This document shows positions 14,908-25,000 of a stretch of 64,000 nt of DNA, one piece after another; position 1 is the first letter of the stretch, and every line of letters begins with the position of its first letter. The stretch covers positions 3,782,001 through 3,846,000 of the forward strand of contig OY776214.1 of NCBI GenBank assembly GCA_963675425.1, in the 5' to 3' direction. The stretch comes from Sporobacter sp963675425. GTDB taxonomy: Bacteria > Bacillota > Clostridia > Oscillospirales > Oscillospiraceae. The notes under the pieces were generated by a model. That model did no database searches. It worked only from the letters and a program-made list of their open reading frames with translations, and was not told the origin of the DNA. A program made the translations under genes and the position numbers.

Positions 14908-16140
14908 GTTGGCGACCAAGCTGCAGCTCATAACGGAGCTTTCTTTACAAAGACCCGGAAGCCGGCGGCAATCCGTATACCGGCTGGCAGACGGCGGACG
15001 AATATCTGTCCGGGAATGTGAGAACAAAGCTCACCGTCGCCAGAAAAGCGGCGGAAGCCGGCCCTGCTTTTGCGGCCAACGTGGAGGCTCTGGAGGCTGT
15101 ACAGCCGGAGGACCTGATCGCCGCCGAGATCAGTGTCAGGCTGGGCGCTACCTGACTGCCACCCGATGTGGTGGAGCAGTTCGTCCACGAACTGCTGTCC
15201 CCGGCATTCTACTTGCGACGGAATATCAAGGTTCATTACATATCCTATACTTCCGAGTGGAACATCGAGGGCAATAATCAGGACAGATCAAACGTTAAAG
15301 CCAACGCAACCTACGGAACCGAACGGGCAAGCGCTTACAAAATTATCGAGGAAACGCTGAACCTTCGGGATGTACGTGTATTTGATCCTACAATAGTGGA
15401 AACCGTACCTACGTTCTCAACAAGAAAGAGACGGCCATTGCCCGGCAGAAACAGGCCCTCATCAAACAGGAATTTGCCGACTGGATACGGAAGGACCCGG
15501 ACCGCCGCAAACGGCTGTGCCGGCTCTATAACGACAAATTCAACAGTAACCGGCCCCGCGAGTACGACGGCAGCTTCAATGTCTACGACGATATCCGCGA
15601 CAAGCTAATTGCCAAAGGCATCCCCACAGAGGAAAAAGCATTTGTCGGCATCACGGTAATCGACACCAGCTTCACGGAAAAAGCCGAAGGCGGTCAGGCT
15701 ATTCTGGACGCCTGTAAGGCATGAGTTCGCCGGAACCGATCCGGCTCGGCAGCTACCGCGGATTTAAGATGGAGCTTTCCTTCGACACCTATGAGCGCAA
15801 GTATAAAATGACTCTACGTGGAGCCAGAAGCTATATCATCAGCCTCGGTATCGACGCTCACGGCAATCTGACCCGTATGGACAATGCGCTGGAGAGCTTT
15901 CCGGAGCGTCTGAGTGATACTGAGCGAACGCTTGAAAACACCCGGCAGCAGCTACAAAACGCCAAGGCGGAACTGGAACGCCCCTTCGCTCAGGAAGAAG
16001 AATTGAAAACCAAGTCCGCGCGTCTGACCGAGCTGGACGCGCTTTTGAATTTAGAGCAGAAGGACGAAGAGATCGTGGACGAGGAACCGGATGAAGAAGT
16101 TGAAGCCGGTGCAAAAGCGGTACGTGCCTATGCACGTTAA
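14908..16140 (+). pseudogene. Decayed helicase/methylase of a conjugative element
   Basis: Pieces of the large SNF2-like helicase/DNA methylase carried by many Clostridia integrative elements can be read across three frames. They include TADEYLSGNVRTKLTVARKA, YTSEWNIEGNNQDRSNVKA, ERASAYKIIEETLNL, REYDGSFNVYDDIRDKL and YRGFKMELSFDTYERKY. A TGA at 15153-15155 replaces an expected tryptophan, a frameshift lies near 15400, and another at about 15720 splits the C-terminus. The N-terminal helicase part is deleted. This is clear debris of an integrative conjugative element. Confidence 0.75.
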
Positions 16141-16158
16141 AGTGTATAGGCACGTACC
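16119..16158. repeat. 17-bp inverted repeat at the element remnant's end
   Basis: Arms 16119-16135 and 16142-16158 match at 16 of 17 positions. The left arm overlaps the last codons of the helicase remnant, so the open frame's final residues (VRAYAR) derive from the palindrome rather than from the family. It may mark a junction. Confidence 0.5.
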
Positions 16159-16398
16159 GATAAATAGAGGGCGTCATCAAACTTCTACAGGTTCTCCCTT
16201 TACGGGAACGATGCGTCCGGATTGCTATTTGACGGCAGCATATGTATAATAAAAATACTAAAATTTTGGATGCAAACAGCTGAACGAGACCAGGTATGTC
16301 TATCAAAAGTGATGTTTATAAATTCATAAAACACAATGCAAGACGCCGGGCAGAAATTCAGGCGGAAGCCGGCAAACGAAAGAAGGAGAAAAACTATT

Positions 16399-17160
16399 TT
16401 GAACGATTGGTTTACCATTGATCATATCAACAAGGATACTCATATCATCAGCGAGTACCGGCATTGGGAGGAGACGCACTGTTATCTGCTCGTTGGCACG
16501 GAAAAGGCGCTCCTGATCGATACCGGCCTCGGCATCTGCAATATTTACGACGAAGTGGTGAAGCTGACCGACAAACCTGTTATCGCCGTAGCAACCCATA
16601 TTCATTGGGACCACATCGGCGGTCATCAATACTTCCCGGAGTTTTATGCTCATGAGGATGAGCTGAACTGGCTCTGCGGAGAGTTCCCTTTGACCATGGA
16701 ACAAATCAAGGGCATGGTGGTGGACCGCTGCGACCTGCCGGAAGGATACGACGTGAACAGCTACGAGTTCTTTCAGGGAACGCCTACAAGAATGCTGAAA
16801 GATAACGATTTGATCGACATCGGCGAGCGCGTCCTGCGAGTGCTGCACACGCCCGGCCATTCGCCGGGTCACATGTGCTTTTATGAAAAGGAACGAGGCT
16901 ACCTCTTCACCGGCGACCTGGTTTATAAGGATACCCTGTTTGCCTATTATCCCTCCACCGACCCGGAAGCCTATCTGAAATCATTGGAGCGCGTCGCTGA
17001 GCTCCCCGTGGGGCGGGTTTTCCCGGCACATCACAGTCTGGATATCCATCCGGAAATACTCATAAGAATGCGGGACGCTCTCCGGCAGCTGAAAGCGGAA
17101 GGTAAGCTGCATCACGGCAGTGGGACTTATCATTACGGCGACTGGGCCGTATGGCTGTAA
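16399..17160 (+). CDS. MBL-fold metallo-hydrolase
   Basis: This 253-residue metallo-beta-lactamase-fold enzyme has the motif THIHWDHIGGHQYF near residues 69-82, an HTPGHSPGHM block near residue 153 and TGDLVYKD near residue 174, plus the final histidine in FPAHHSLD. These supply both metal sites. It resembles glyoxalase-II-like or lactonase hydrolases; the substrate is unknown. The best start is TTG 16399, ten bases after AAGGAG; the longer frame from 16336 reads through low-complexity basic sequence. Confidence 0.85.
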   Translation: MNDWFTIDHINKDTHIISEYRHWEETHCYLLVGTEKALLIDTGLGICNIYDEVVKLTDKPVIAVATHIHWDHIGGHQYFPEFYAHEDELNWLCGEFPLTMEQIKGMVVDRCDLPEGYDVNSYEFFQGTPTRMLKDNDLIDIGERVLRVLHTPGHSPGHMCFYEKERGYLFTGDLVYKDTLFAYYPSTDPEAYLKSLERVAELPVGRVFPAHHSLDIHPEILIRMRDALRQLKAEGKLHHGSGTYHYGDWAVWL

Positions 17161-17240
17161 TTTGATCCGCTTACATAATCCATAAATGTTCGTATCTTAA
17201 AGATACATTAATTGCCGATTGATCAAAGACAGGAGCAAAC

Positions 17241-17663
17241 ATGGTTAGAACGTTTACAATTGAAGATTTAGATGTCGTCATGAAAATATGGCTTGAAACG
17301 AATATACAATCTCACGATTTTATTGACAAAGGCTACTGGCAGGGAAATTATAAAATGGTTAAAGAGATGTTGCCTGATTCAACAATATTCGTTTACGGAC
17401 ATAACAATACAATACATGGATTTATTGGATTAACAGGAAATTATATTGCCGGAATATTTGTTGCTGCGAATAGTCAATCCGGAGGCAGAGGAAAGGCTTT
17501 ACTTGATTATGTAAAAAAGAAATGCTCTGAGTTGTCATTGCATGTTTATAAAAAGAATCATCGTGCGCTAAAATTTTATTTAAGAGAAGATTTTGTTGTT
17601 TCAAGAGAACAAGTTGATAAAAATACTGGTGAAGTAGAGCTTGTACTGAATTGGACTAAATGA
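17241..17663 (+). CDS. GNAT-family N-acetyltransferase
   Basis: This 140-residue single-domain GNAT protein carries VRTFTIEDLDVVMKIWLETN at the start, an acetyl-CoA loop SQSGGRGKALLDYVKK near residues 77-92, and the C-terminal HVYKKNHRALKFYLREDF. This pattern is typical of the YjaB/PhnO-type small acetyltransferases. The substrate is unknown. It lies 65 bases before a gene that also has a GNAT domain. Base composition is more A/T-rich than its neighbours. Confidence 0.85.
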   Translation: MVRTFTIEDLDVVMKIWLETNIQSHDFIDKGYWQGNYKMVKEMLPDSTIFVYGHNNTIHGFIGLTGNYIAGIFVAANSQSGGRGKALLDYVKKKCSELSLHVYKKNHRALKFYLREDFVVSREQVDKNTGEVELVLNWTK

Positions 17664-17727
17664 GCACGATAGGAAGCGCTCAATTATAGAATTCTCAGTA
17701 CTTATTATTAGGAGAACTATCGATAAT

Positions 17728-18849
17728 ATGATAATCAAGGAAATTACAGAAAACAAAAAGCAATATTTGGATTTGCTGCTGCTTGCCGATGAGCAGGAAA
17801 GCATGATTGATCGATATTTAGACCATGGGAAAATGTTCGCGCTTTTTGATGAGGACCTGAAAACCATTTGCGTTGTCACCGACGAGGGCAACAAAGTGTG
17901 TGAACTTAAAAACATTGCTACGGAGCCCAAATATCAGGGCCAGGGATATGGAAAACAGATGATCGCGCATGTCAGCAACTATTACAGTTCAGATTTCAAT
18001 ACCATGTTGGTTGGAACGGGTGATTGCCCGCATATAATTTCTTTTTATAGGAAATGTGGTTTTGCGGAATCACACAGGGTAAAGAATTTTTTCACTGACA
18101 ACTATGACCATCCCATTATCGATTGCGGCAGGCAGCTTGTCGATATGATATATCTGAAAAAAGACTTGAATTTTGATGTTGATGCCTGGATGGAAGGATA
18201 TCTGAACAAGCTGAAATCTCTGTTCGGTTCCCGTCTCATGTGTGCCGGGCTTCAGGGAAGCTACGGCCGGGGCGAAGCAACGGAGGGAAGCGACATTGAC
18301 GTGGTCGTAATACTCGATTATGCGGCCTCGGAAGATCTGAAAGCGTACAGTGCGATGCTGGACACGCTTCCGAGCCGTGAAAAAGTGTGTGGATTCATTT
18401 CCGGCCGTCAAGAGCTGATCAATTGGGAGCGCTCCGACCTTTTCCAGTTTTATTATGACACCACGCCGGTTCTCGGCAGCATTGATTTTCTGCTGCCGCT
18501 GATCGGCAAGGAAGATGTTCGCCGCGCCATCCGGATTGGGGCCTGCAACGTCTATCATATGTGCGGCCACAACATGGTGCACGAAAAAGATGTTGAGATA
18601 TTGAAATCCCTTTATAAATCAGCAGCCTTCACAGTACAGGCAATCCATTACGACCGGACGGGAACTTATATAAAACAAAAATTCGGGCTTATTCCCGTGC
18701 TGCAGCCGAAGGAACAGGAGATTTTGCAGGCCGGCATTACGCTCAAGGAACAGCCGGCTCTGACGCCGCCTGAGTTGGTGCGGCTTTCTGAGCTACTGTT
18801 CAACTGGGCGGCGGAGTTGATTATCAAGTACGGAACTGAGGCGGATTAA
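17728..18849 (+). CDS. GNAT acetyltransferase fused to a nucleotidyltransferase domain
   Basis: This 373-residue protein has two catalytic domains. Residues 1-148 form a GNAT acetyltransferase with NIATEPKYQGQGYGKQMIAH as the acetyl-CoA loop and HIISFYRKCGF near the end. Residues 155-373 carry a pol-beta type nucleotidyltransferase site, GSYGRGEATEGSDIDVVVIL, that is G-S-x10-D-x-D, with a helical C-terminal part resembling small-molecule adenylyltransferases. The ATG follows TAGGAGAA. Such a bifunctional layout recalls aminoglycoside-modifying enzymes, but the sequence alone does not show a drug substrate. Confidence 0.8.
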   Translation: MIIKEITENKKQYLDLLLLADEQESMIDRYLDHGKMFALFDEDLKTICVVTDEGNKVCELKNIATEPKYQGQGYGKQMIAHVSNYYSSDFNTMLVGTGDCPHIISFYRKCGFAESHRVKNFFTDNYDHPIIDCGRQLVDMIYLKKDLNFDVDAWMEGYLNKLKSLFGSRLMCAGLQGSYGRGEATEGSDIDVVVILDYAASEDLKAYSAMLDTLPSREKVCGFISGRQELINWERSDLFQFYYDTTPVLGSIDFLLPLIGKEDVRRAIRIGACNVYHMCGHNMVHEKDVEILKSLYKSAAFTVQAIHYDRTGTYIKQKFGLIPVLQPKEQEILQAGITLKEQPALTPPELVRLSELLFNWAAELIIKYGTEAD

Positions 18850-18908
18850 GCGAAGATTTTATTAAACACGGAAATAAGCATATATTAAAAGAGAAAGAGG
18901 GCGAAAGA

Positions 18909-19199
18909 TTGAAGTATTATGTATTAGAAGGAACATTTGTAAAAGAATTGCCTGAACAAAATGCGCTGCAAAAAGCGATTGACGCGCATCTTGAATATCT
19001 AAAAATCGGATTTAACGACGGTTCCGTTCTGGTATCAGGCCCGAAGGTGGGAACAGGCGGAGGAATTATTATTGTTAAATGCGATGATATTGAAAAGTTT
19101 TGTAATGATGATCCGCTGGTTCAGGCAGGCATACAGGAATATCGAATTACAGAGTTTAAACTGCATAATTGCCAGGATTATCTTAAGATTTGGTTTTAG
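18909..19199 (+). CDS. YCII-domain protein
   Basis: This 96-residue protein has the ferredoxin-like YCII fold: a first strand YYVLEGTFV, a conserved histidine-containing helix (AIDAHLEYLK), then GSVLVSGPKV and a glycine-rich loop before IIIVKCDDI. The start is TTG 18909, preceded by GAGGGCGAAAGA. Its 3' end is embedded in a long inverted repeat. The function of such proteins is mostly unknown. Confidence 0.75.
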   Translation: MKYYVLEGTFVKELPEQNALQKAIDAHLEYLKIGFNDGSVLVSGPKVGTGGGIIIVKCDDIEKFCNDDPLVQAGIQEYRITEFKLHNCQDYLKIWF

Positions 19200-19220
19200 A
19201 AGAAAACAAATCTTAAGATA
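19179..19220. terminator. AT-rich inverted repeat overlapping the YCII gene's end
   Basis: TATCTTAAGATTT (19179-19191) and its complement (19208-19220) pair, and GGTTTT/AAAAC extend the stem with one bulge. The left arm encodes the last residues of the YCII protein. It is a probable bidirectional terminator or the mark of an insertion edge. Confidence 0.55.
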
Positions 19221-19327
19221 GCCTGTAATGAGCATAACGAAAAACTCACACACCTTGCGCTGACCAATCGAATACCAACCAGCCTGCTTTCTGACCGAAA
19301 GTGGGCTTTTTCTATGCCCAATAGGAG

Positions 19328-19798
19328 GTGGCCTCTATACCATATTACGAAAAAGAGCAGGTCGCACAGGCCCGCGGGATGGACCTGCTGACCTATTTGC
19401 AGAGATATGAACCCGATGAACTTATCCACGATTGCGGGAACAGCTATCATACCCGAACCCATGACAGTCTTAAAATCTCCAACGGTCTCTGGTGCTGGTG
19501 GTCGCGCGGGGTCAGCGGACGCACCGCTTTGGATTATCTCACTCAAGTGCGCGGTCTGGATTTTACTGAAGCCGTGGGATGCATCCTGCGGGACGCTCCT
19601 GTTTCTTTCCCGGCACAGTCACGCTCCCCTCCGGCGCGGGCAGTGCCGAAAGTCTTTGCCCTTCCGGAGCGAAACGGCAACAACCGACGCGTGTTCGCCT
19701 ACCTGTGCTCCCGCGGCATCGACCCGGAGATCATCAACCACTGCATACAGATCTGGGACGACGATTTGTTGCCGGTGGAGAAGATGAACTGGAAAAAA
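19328..19798 (+). pseudogene. N-terminal fragment of an element primase (DUF3991/TOPRIM)
   Basis: About 150 residues match the start of the primase-like proteins of Clostridia conjugative elements: EKEQVAQARGMDLLTYLQRY, LKISNGLWCWWSRGVSGRTA and YLCSRGIDPEIINHCI. The TOPRIM domain is missing because the sequence switches to a sigma-factor fragment around 19783. AGGAGG at 19323-19328 sits ideally for an initiation codon at 19337, but that codon is ATA, so even the start seems lost; GTG 19328 falls inside the ribosome site. Confidence 0.65.
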
Positions 19799-20005
19799 TA
19801 ATTAATTGCTATGGTGAAAAACTGCTACGTTATGCAACCGCTATCTTGTGTGATTATCACGAAGCAGAAAATGTGGTACAGGAAGTTTTCCTTTCAGCCT
19901 ATCAAGGCCGCGCAGCATTTGATGGAAGTAATCTCTCGGCATGGCTGTATAGAATTACATACAATCATAGCCTGAATCAATTGAAGAAACGTAACTCATC
20001 AAGAT
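19783..20005 (+). pseudogene. Region 2 fragment of an ECF sigma factor
   Basis: A different frame encodes IINCYGEKLLRYATAILCDY, then HEAENVVQEVFLSAYQGRAA and AWLYRITYNHSLNQLKKRN. This is sigma-70 region 2 including the -10 binding helix. There is no region 4 and no own start; it is spliced to the primase fragment upstream. It is a deletion remnant. Confidence 0.65.
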
Positions 20006-20006
20006 C

Positions 20007-20111
20007 ATGTCCGAACAGAAAGCCAACCAGAAAGACAAGCTGATCCTAAACACTCTTCATATTGCACCGATTCAGGAATTCCTCCGGCGCTATAAAAATC
20101 AGATAAAGTAA
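20007..20111 (+). pseudogene. C-terminal scrap of a mobile-element protein
   Basis: A 34-residue tail (QKANQKDKLILNTLHIAPIQ, EFLRRYKNQIK) resembles the end of small proteins of clostridial mobile elements. It is joined directly to the sigma fragment and followed by a terminator. I cannot name the parent gene. Confidence 0.4.
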
Positions 20112-20163
20112 AAGTCCCGTTTGTCCTGCTTATAGAGAAGCTTAATAAACGGGACTTTTATTA
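20109..20163 (+). terminator. Rho-independent terminator
   Basis: The 14-base arms TAAAAGTCCCGTTT (20109-20122) and its complement (20147-20160) have an inner AGCTTCT-like pairing and a TTATT tail. Confidence 0.7.
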
Positions 20164-20182
20164 TTCGTTGCAGACAGAGCAG

Positions 20183-20231
20183 CCTGATTCTACCCAAACG
20201 TTGACAAGAACGGTTAGAATGTGGTTAGAAT
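20183..20231 (+). repeat. Copy 2 of the promoter/operator-like repeat, with tandem sites
   Basis: This matches 8078-8117 and then continues with a second GGTTAGAATG, giving two tandem copies (20212-20221 and 20223-20232, allowing for edges). TTGACA lies at 20201-20206. It sits 22 bases before the AlbA/RecG-like gene, so it is most likely that gene's promoter with operator half-sites. Confidence 0.55.
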
Positions 20232-20253
20232 GAAGCCGAGGAGTGATCACAGT

Positions 20254-21564
20254 ATGCTGAGGGAAAGTGAAACCGTTGAACTAAAAGAAATCGTTGTTGA
20301 CGACATTAACTAAGAGATTATAGCATTTTCCAATTGTGACAGCGGTAAACTCTATATTGAAGTGAATGACGACGGCATAGCTGTTGGCGTAGCAAATTCT
20401 GACGAAGCGATTCAGAAAGTCAGCAATATGGTACGGGATTCCATAAAGCCGGATGTAACTATGTTCGTCCGCTATGACACGGTGGAGCTGGATGGCGAAA
20501 CTATTGTAGTTGTTGATGTGCAGCGAGGTACGGATCGGCCTTATTATCTTGCCAATAAGGGCTTGCGTCCGGAAGGGGTCTATGTTCGGCAGGGTACTTC
20601 CTCTGTGCCGTCTACTGATACGGCGATTCGTCGAATGATCAAGGAAACCGATGGAGATAGTTTTGAAGATATGCGCTCTCTGGAGCAGGAGCTGACTTTT
20701 CGGGAAACAAGCGCAGAATTTAAACGGCGTAATATTGCTTTTGGTTTACCTCAGATGAAAACACTTGGTATTCTGAATGCAGACGGAATCTATACCAACC
20801 TGGGGCTACTGCTTTCTGATCAATGCAGCCACACAGTTAAAACGGCCACCTTTGAAGGTATCAATCAAAACATCTTCAAAGATCGACGAGAATTTTCCGG
20901 CTCATTGCTTCAGCAGTTGAACGATGCATATGACTATATTGATCTGCGTAATCAGACCCATGCCACATTTGATAAGCTGCTGCGTGTCGATCAGAGAGAT
21001 TACCCCGAAGTTGCCATACGTGAAGCTTTGCTCAACTCACTTGTACACCGGGACTATTCATACAGTGCCAGTACCCTGATCAGCGTATATGACGATAGAA
21101 TTGAGCTTGTCTCAGTCGGCGGATTAGTAAACGGAATTTCCATTAATGATATTATGATGGGCATATCGGTCTGCCGCAATTCAAAGCTTGCCAACGTATT
21201 TTATCGGTTACAGCTTATCGAGGCATACGGTACCGGTATGAGAAAGATCGTGACCGCGTATGAAAACTCCGGAAAAAAGCCAAAGATCGAAGCAACAGAT
21301 AATGCCTTTAAAATCATCCTTCCAAATTTGAATTACAGTATGACCGCCGACACAGGAAAAAGCAATAACAGCCCCGATACGGAAAAGGTATTGAAGTTGG
21401 CTGAAGAAAAAGGCTTCATCACTCGCGGAGAAGTTGAGACGCTTTTAAACTGTGGGCAAACCACAGCGGGGAGACTGTTGCGGCAAATGCGCGATATGAA
21501 ATTGCTTGTGCAGAAAGGTAAAGGAAAAAACACGGAATACCATATTGCAAGCGATAACAATTAA
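20254..21564 (+). pseudogene. AlbA_2/RecG-like ATP-binding regulator with early stop codon
   Basis: From ATG 20254 (after GAGGAG) the frame encodes MLRESETVELKEIVVDDIN, then TAA at 20311-20313, then EIIAFSNCDSGKLYIEVND in the same frame. In relatives this position is a lysine, so it is a single-codon nonsense change. The rest is intact: an AlbA_2 domain, a GHKL-like central part (EVAIREALLNSLVHRDYSYS; YGTGMRKIV), and a winged helix at the C-terminus (EVETLLNCGQTTAGRLLRQM). A product from internal ATG 20362 would lack the first AlbA strand. It is probably inactive or reassigned. Confidence 0.7.
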
Positions 21565-21585
21565 TTAACGCATAAGTTCAAAAAG

Positions 21586-21857
21586 AGCCGACTGATTATT
21601 TCAGTCGGCTCAGACTGTCGACAAAGCCTTTTGTCATTCGTTTAAACGTCCAATCGCCGTGCGATTTAATTTTCGGCGATGACGGCGAGTTGTCTGGTCT
21701 CATCGGCGAAAATTGTTTGATTTCAATGCTTTGAGGCATTCACTTCCGAAAAGCATTACTTTGCGAGCGCCTCAGCGTGAGAACCCTTTATTTGTCGAAA
21801 AAGCCGCGAATGCGGCTTTTTCGACAGTCTGAGCCGACTGATTATTTCAGTCGGCTC
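21586..21857. mobile_element. Small composite palindromic element (MITE-like)
   Basis: Two copies of a hairpin with 11-base arms (GAGCCGACTGA/TCAGTCGGCTC) sit at 21586-21612 and 21831-21857. Including the flanking AGACTGTCGA / TCGACAGTCT, they form about 37-base terminal inverted repeats around roughly 200 bases with no gene. A third hairpin (21793-21826) lies inside the right end. This is the shape of a non-autonomous mobile element, but no target duplication is obvious. Confidence 0.45.
21793..21826. repeat. Dispersed palindrome, copy 1
   Basis: The arms TGTCGAAAAAGCCGC and its complement are joined by GAAT. The same arms recur at 37449-37482 with loop GGAA. Two distant copies of one exact 15-bp stem suggest a dispersed repeat or a mobile terminator. 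Confidence 0.7.
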
Positions 21858-22029
21858 TTTATATGATTGGTGGTTCGTCCCTATACGTGCAATTAGATCT
21901 GTTTTCGAGGTCCAGATCAGTCTTTCAGGTCGTGAGAATTGTTCAACAAATAACATACAAGTTCTTATTTAGGATTCTTTTCGTGAGCTTTTGTTTACAA
22001 ATTAGCTATTCAAATTTGTAATTTAATCT

Positions 22030-25000
22030 TCAGATCAGTCCCGACTTTTGCAGCAGGCGCTGAACCATAACGGCGACCTCGGCCCTCGTCACGCTGTTCT
22101 GCGGTAACAGCGTTGTTGCTGTTGTTCCAGATACAATGCCTGTCTTAATGCAGGCCGCGACACCGGCTTTAGCGTAATCCAAAACCAGGCTTGCATCAGT
22201 GTAATTTGCCAGAAGTGCGGATGCATCGCTGTCGGTAAGGTCTACGCCGAGTCCCATGCGCTTCATCGCTCTCGCGAGAATCGTCATTGCCTGCTCACGC
22301 GTTATCGTGTCGTTCGGACCGAAGCTCGTGCTGTCATATCCGTTAATTAGACTGTAGGAAGTCGCGGTATCGACATAACCGTTAAACCAGTCCGTCAGCG
22401 TAACATCGCCGAAGGCGCTCTCGGTTGTGCCCTTCTTAAGTCCCATCGCTCTCACAACGATTGCCGCGAATTCAGCTCTTGTTATGCTTCTTTCCGGCTC
22501 GTAGCTGCTGCTTCCAACTCCCGTTACTACCATTCTTGAGCCCATGTCATTGATTGCGTCCTTCGCCCAGTGGTTTGCTACATCAGTAAACGTCACGGGG
22601 TTGTATATGACCGAGTATGTGCTGTTCGTAAGGCTGTTTATCTTCGCGAAGTACTTCCCGTTTATCACTACAATGCTTGTCGGCACATGGCTGAACGTGC
22701 CGTCAGCGTTCAGAACGATTCCAGTCGTTATCTTGCTTGGCTCTACTCCGTCGGGTATCGCTATCGTTCTCTCGACATAGCCGTTGAACTTTGATATCTC
22801 AATCGTTCTGTCGCCGCTTGTGCAGGATATTTCGAACTCAACCGGCTTTACAACGAGCTGGTAATTGCCCCTGTCAGCCGTATCCTCAACGATTTTTACA
22901 GTATCTGCGGGCGGCTCGGCTATTTTAACGCTTACCTTGATATCCTTAAGCTCTACCTGAGTGCCAAGCTGCGACAAAATAGTGTCTATGTTTATCTGTG
23001 AAGCGGGCAGTGTGTAGGTCACGGTTTCGGTCTTTATTTCAAGGGTTGCTTCCTTCGTTTCCATGTTCTTGACCGTCTGTCCGGTAAGTTGTCCGACCAC
23101 GACGTCCGGGGCTCCACTCGCCGGAAGTGTTACCGTGGCGTTGTTGCCCTGCTGCTCCAGAATCTTTTCAAGCTTCGTATCGTCGATTGTAATTGTGGTA
23201 GTTGTTGTTCCGCCTATAGTCTGTGTGTTAGTTTGTCCCGCGTCCTGCTTCTCCCCGTTCACCTCAACCACAGCGTTGTTTGTGGGTGTGACGGAGGGTG
23301 CGTCATAAACGGGCGCTTGCGGGGTTACGCTGTTCGACTCCGACGAGGCCGCGCCTGTACCAGCGCTGTTAGTCGCCTTTACCGTAAAGGTATAGGATGT
23401 TCCGTTTGTTAATCCGGTTATAATTATCGGGCTTGAGGTACCCGAAGCCGTAACGCCTCCCGGGTTTGAGGTAACTGTATACCCCGTGATTGCAGCGCCG
23501 CCCGTGAACGCCGGTGCCGAAAAGCTCACAGTCGCCTGTCCATCGCCCGCCGTAGCTGTAACACCTGTCGGGGCACCGGGCGCGATAATATCGTCATCCA
23601 GAATTGTGACTATCTGCTGCTGATCGCCATTTTCAACCCCCTTAGAGACACCGGTAATATCAACAACAATTGTTTCGTTGCCTTCTGTGTCAGTGTCCTG
23701 TGTAGCTGTAATGCCTATTCCGGCGCTGGCAGAAATGCTCCCCGCCGGAATTGTTATTGTTGTGCTGGCCGTGTTGTTGTAATCCGTTGAGCTGGTTGCG
23801 GTTCCGGAATAGGTTAAGGTAACAATAACATTCTGACTGGAAATCGCAGATAGTGTTGCGGTAATGGATGAAGTACCTGCTGCCTCTGCAATGCTTGCTG
23901 AGCCCACACCTAATGTGACTGTGGGAAATGCTTGAATCACAATTGCCTTGTTTGCTCCCAATGACCCTGCGGCACCCGGAGAAGGCAGGGTTAAAATTGC
24001 GTTGTTACCGGCTGCGTCTTTGATTGTTCCCGATAGTGCCGTAGTTGTCGTGTAGCTTAGATCCGCTGTTTCATCGCCGGCCTGCGTTGTGTAGGCGAAC
24101 GTCAAAACACTAGTCCCGGAGCCGGATGTATAGCTTATTGTTCTGTCTACAATACCGGTTTCCAAAGTTAGCTGAGGTGTTCCGGTGACCGTAACATTTC
24201 CGCTGAACTCTACTTTTACATTAATTATCTCGCCAACGCCATAGGTTCCGTCGTCTTTATCCGAGGTAACGCCTGTCACGGTTGGCACAGCGGCTATTGT
24301 TATCTTAAAGGTCTGGCTGTCAGACTGATTGTCTCCGCCGTTAGCTGTTCCACCGTCGTCGCTTATAAAGACCGTAACATCCGCTGCACCCGTTTTTGAC
24401 GGGTCCGGGGTAAAGGTCAGGGTACCCGTAGCGTTTATGGCGGGTTGAGATAAAAACAATGAGTTATTGTTATTTAAGATAGTGAAAGAAACCGTTTGGG
24501 CCGCATCAGCATCTCCATCATTGATGTTGGTAATAAAGCCGGTTACAGTTTGTGCGCCTGCATTGTTCGCTACCGTCTGGTCAGCCCCTATGGTAAAGGA
24601 GGGCTCGTCGTTGACAAGCGTTATATCAACATTTACAGTTCCGAGTAATACATTTGTGCCACCTCCCGTACCGGTATTTCCTGCGTCATTTGCGGTCAGC
24701 GCGAGGGTTGCGGCATCGTTTCCTGCCGCATTAGACGCGCCGGTATATTTCACATTTGAGGCGGTATTAAGGTATGTATCAATCGCAGAAATCGTTCCGG
24801 TTAGTGTCAAAGCTGCAGTTCCCGGATTTGAAACAGTCACACCGCCCCCCGATGCCGCAGTAAGTGTGCCGGAGTTTACAGAAAGCGTCAGATTGATGGC
24901 AGCCGATGCCGAATCTACATCGGTCAACGTTGCGGAAGAGAGGTCAACGTTACCTACCGTATCTTCCATTACCGTAATATCCGTGGTTAAACCTGTAATG

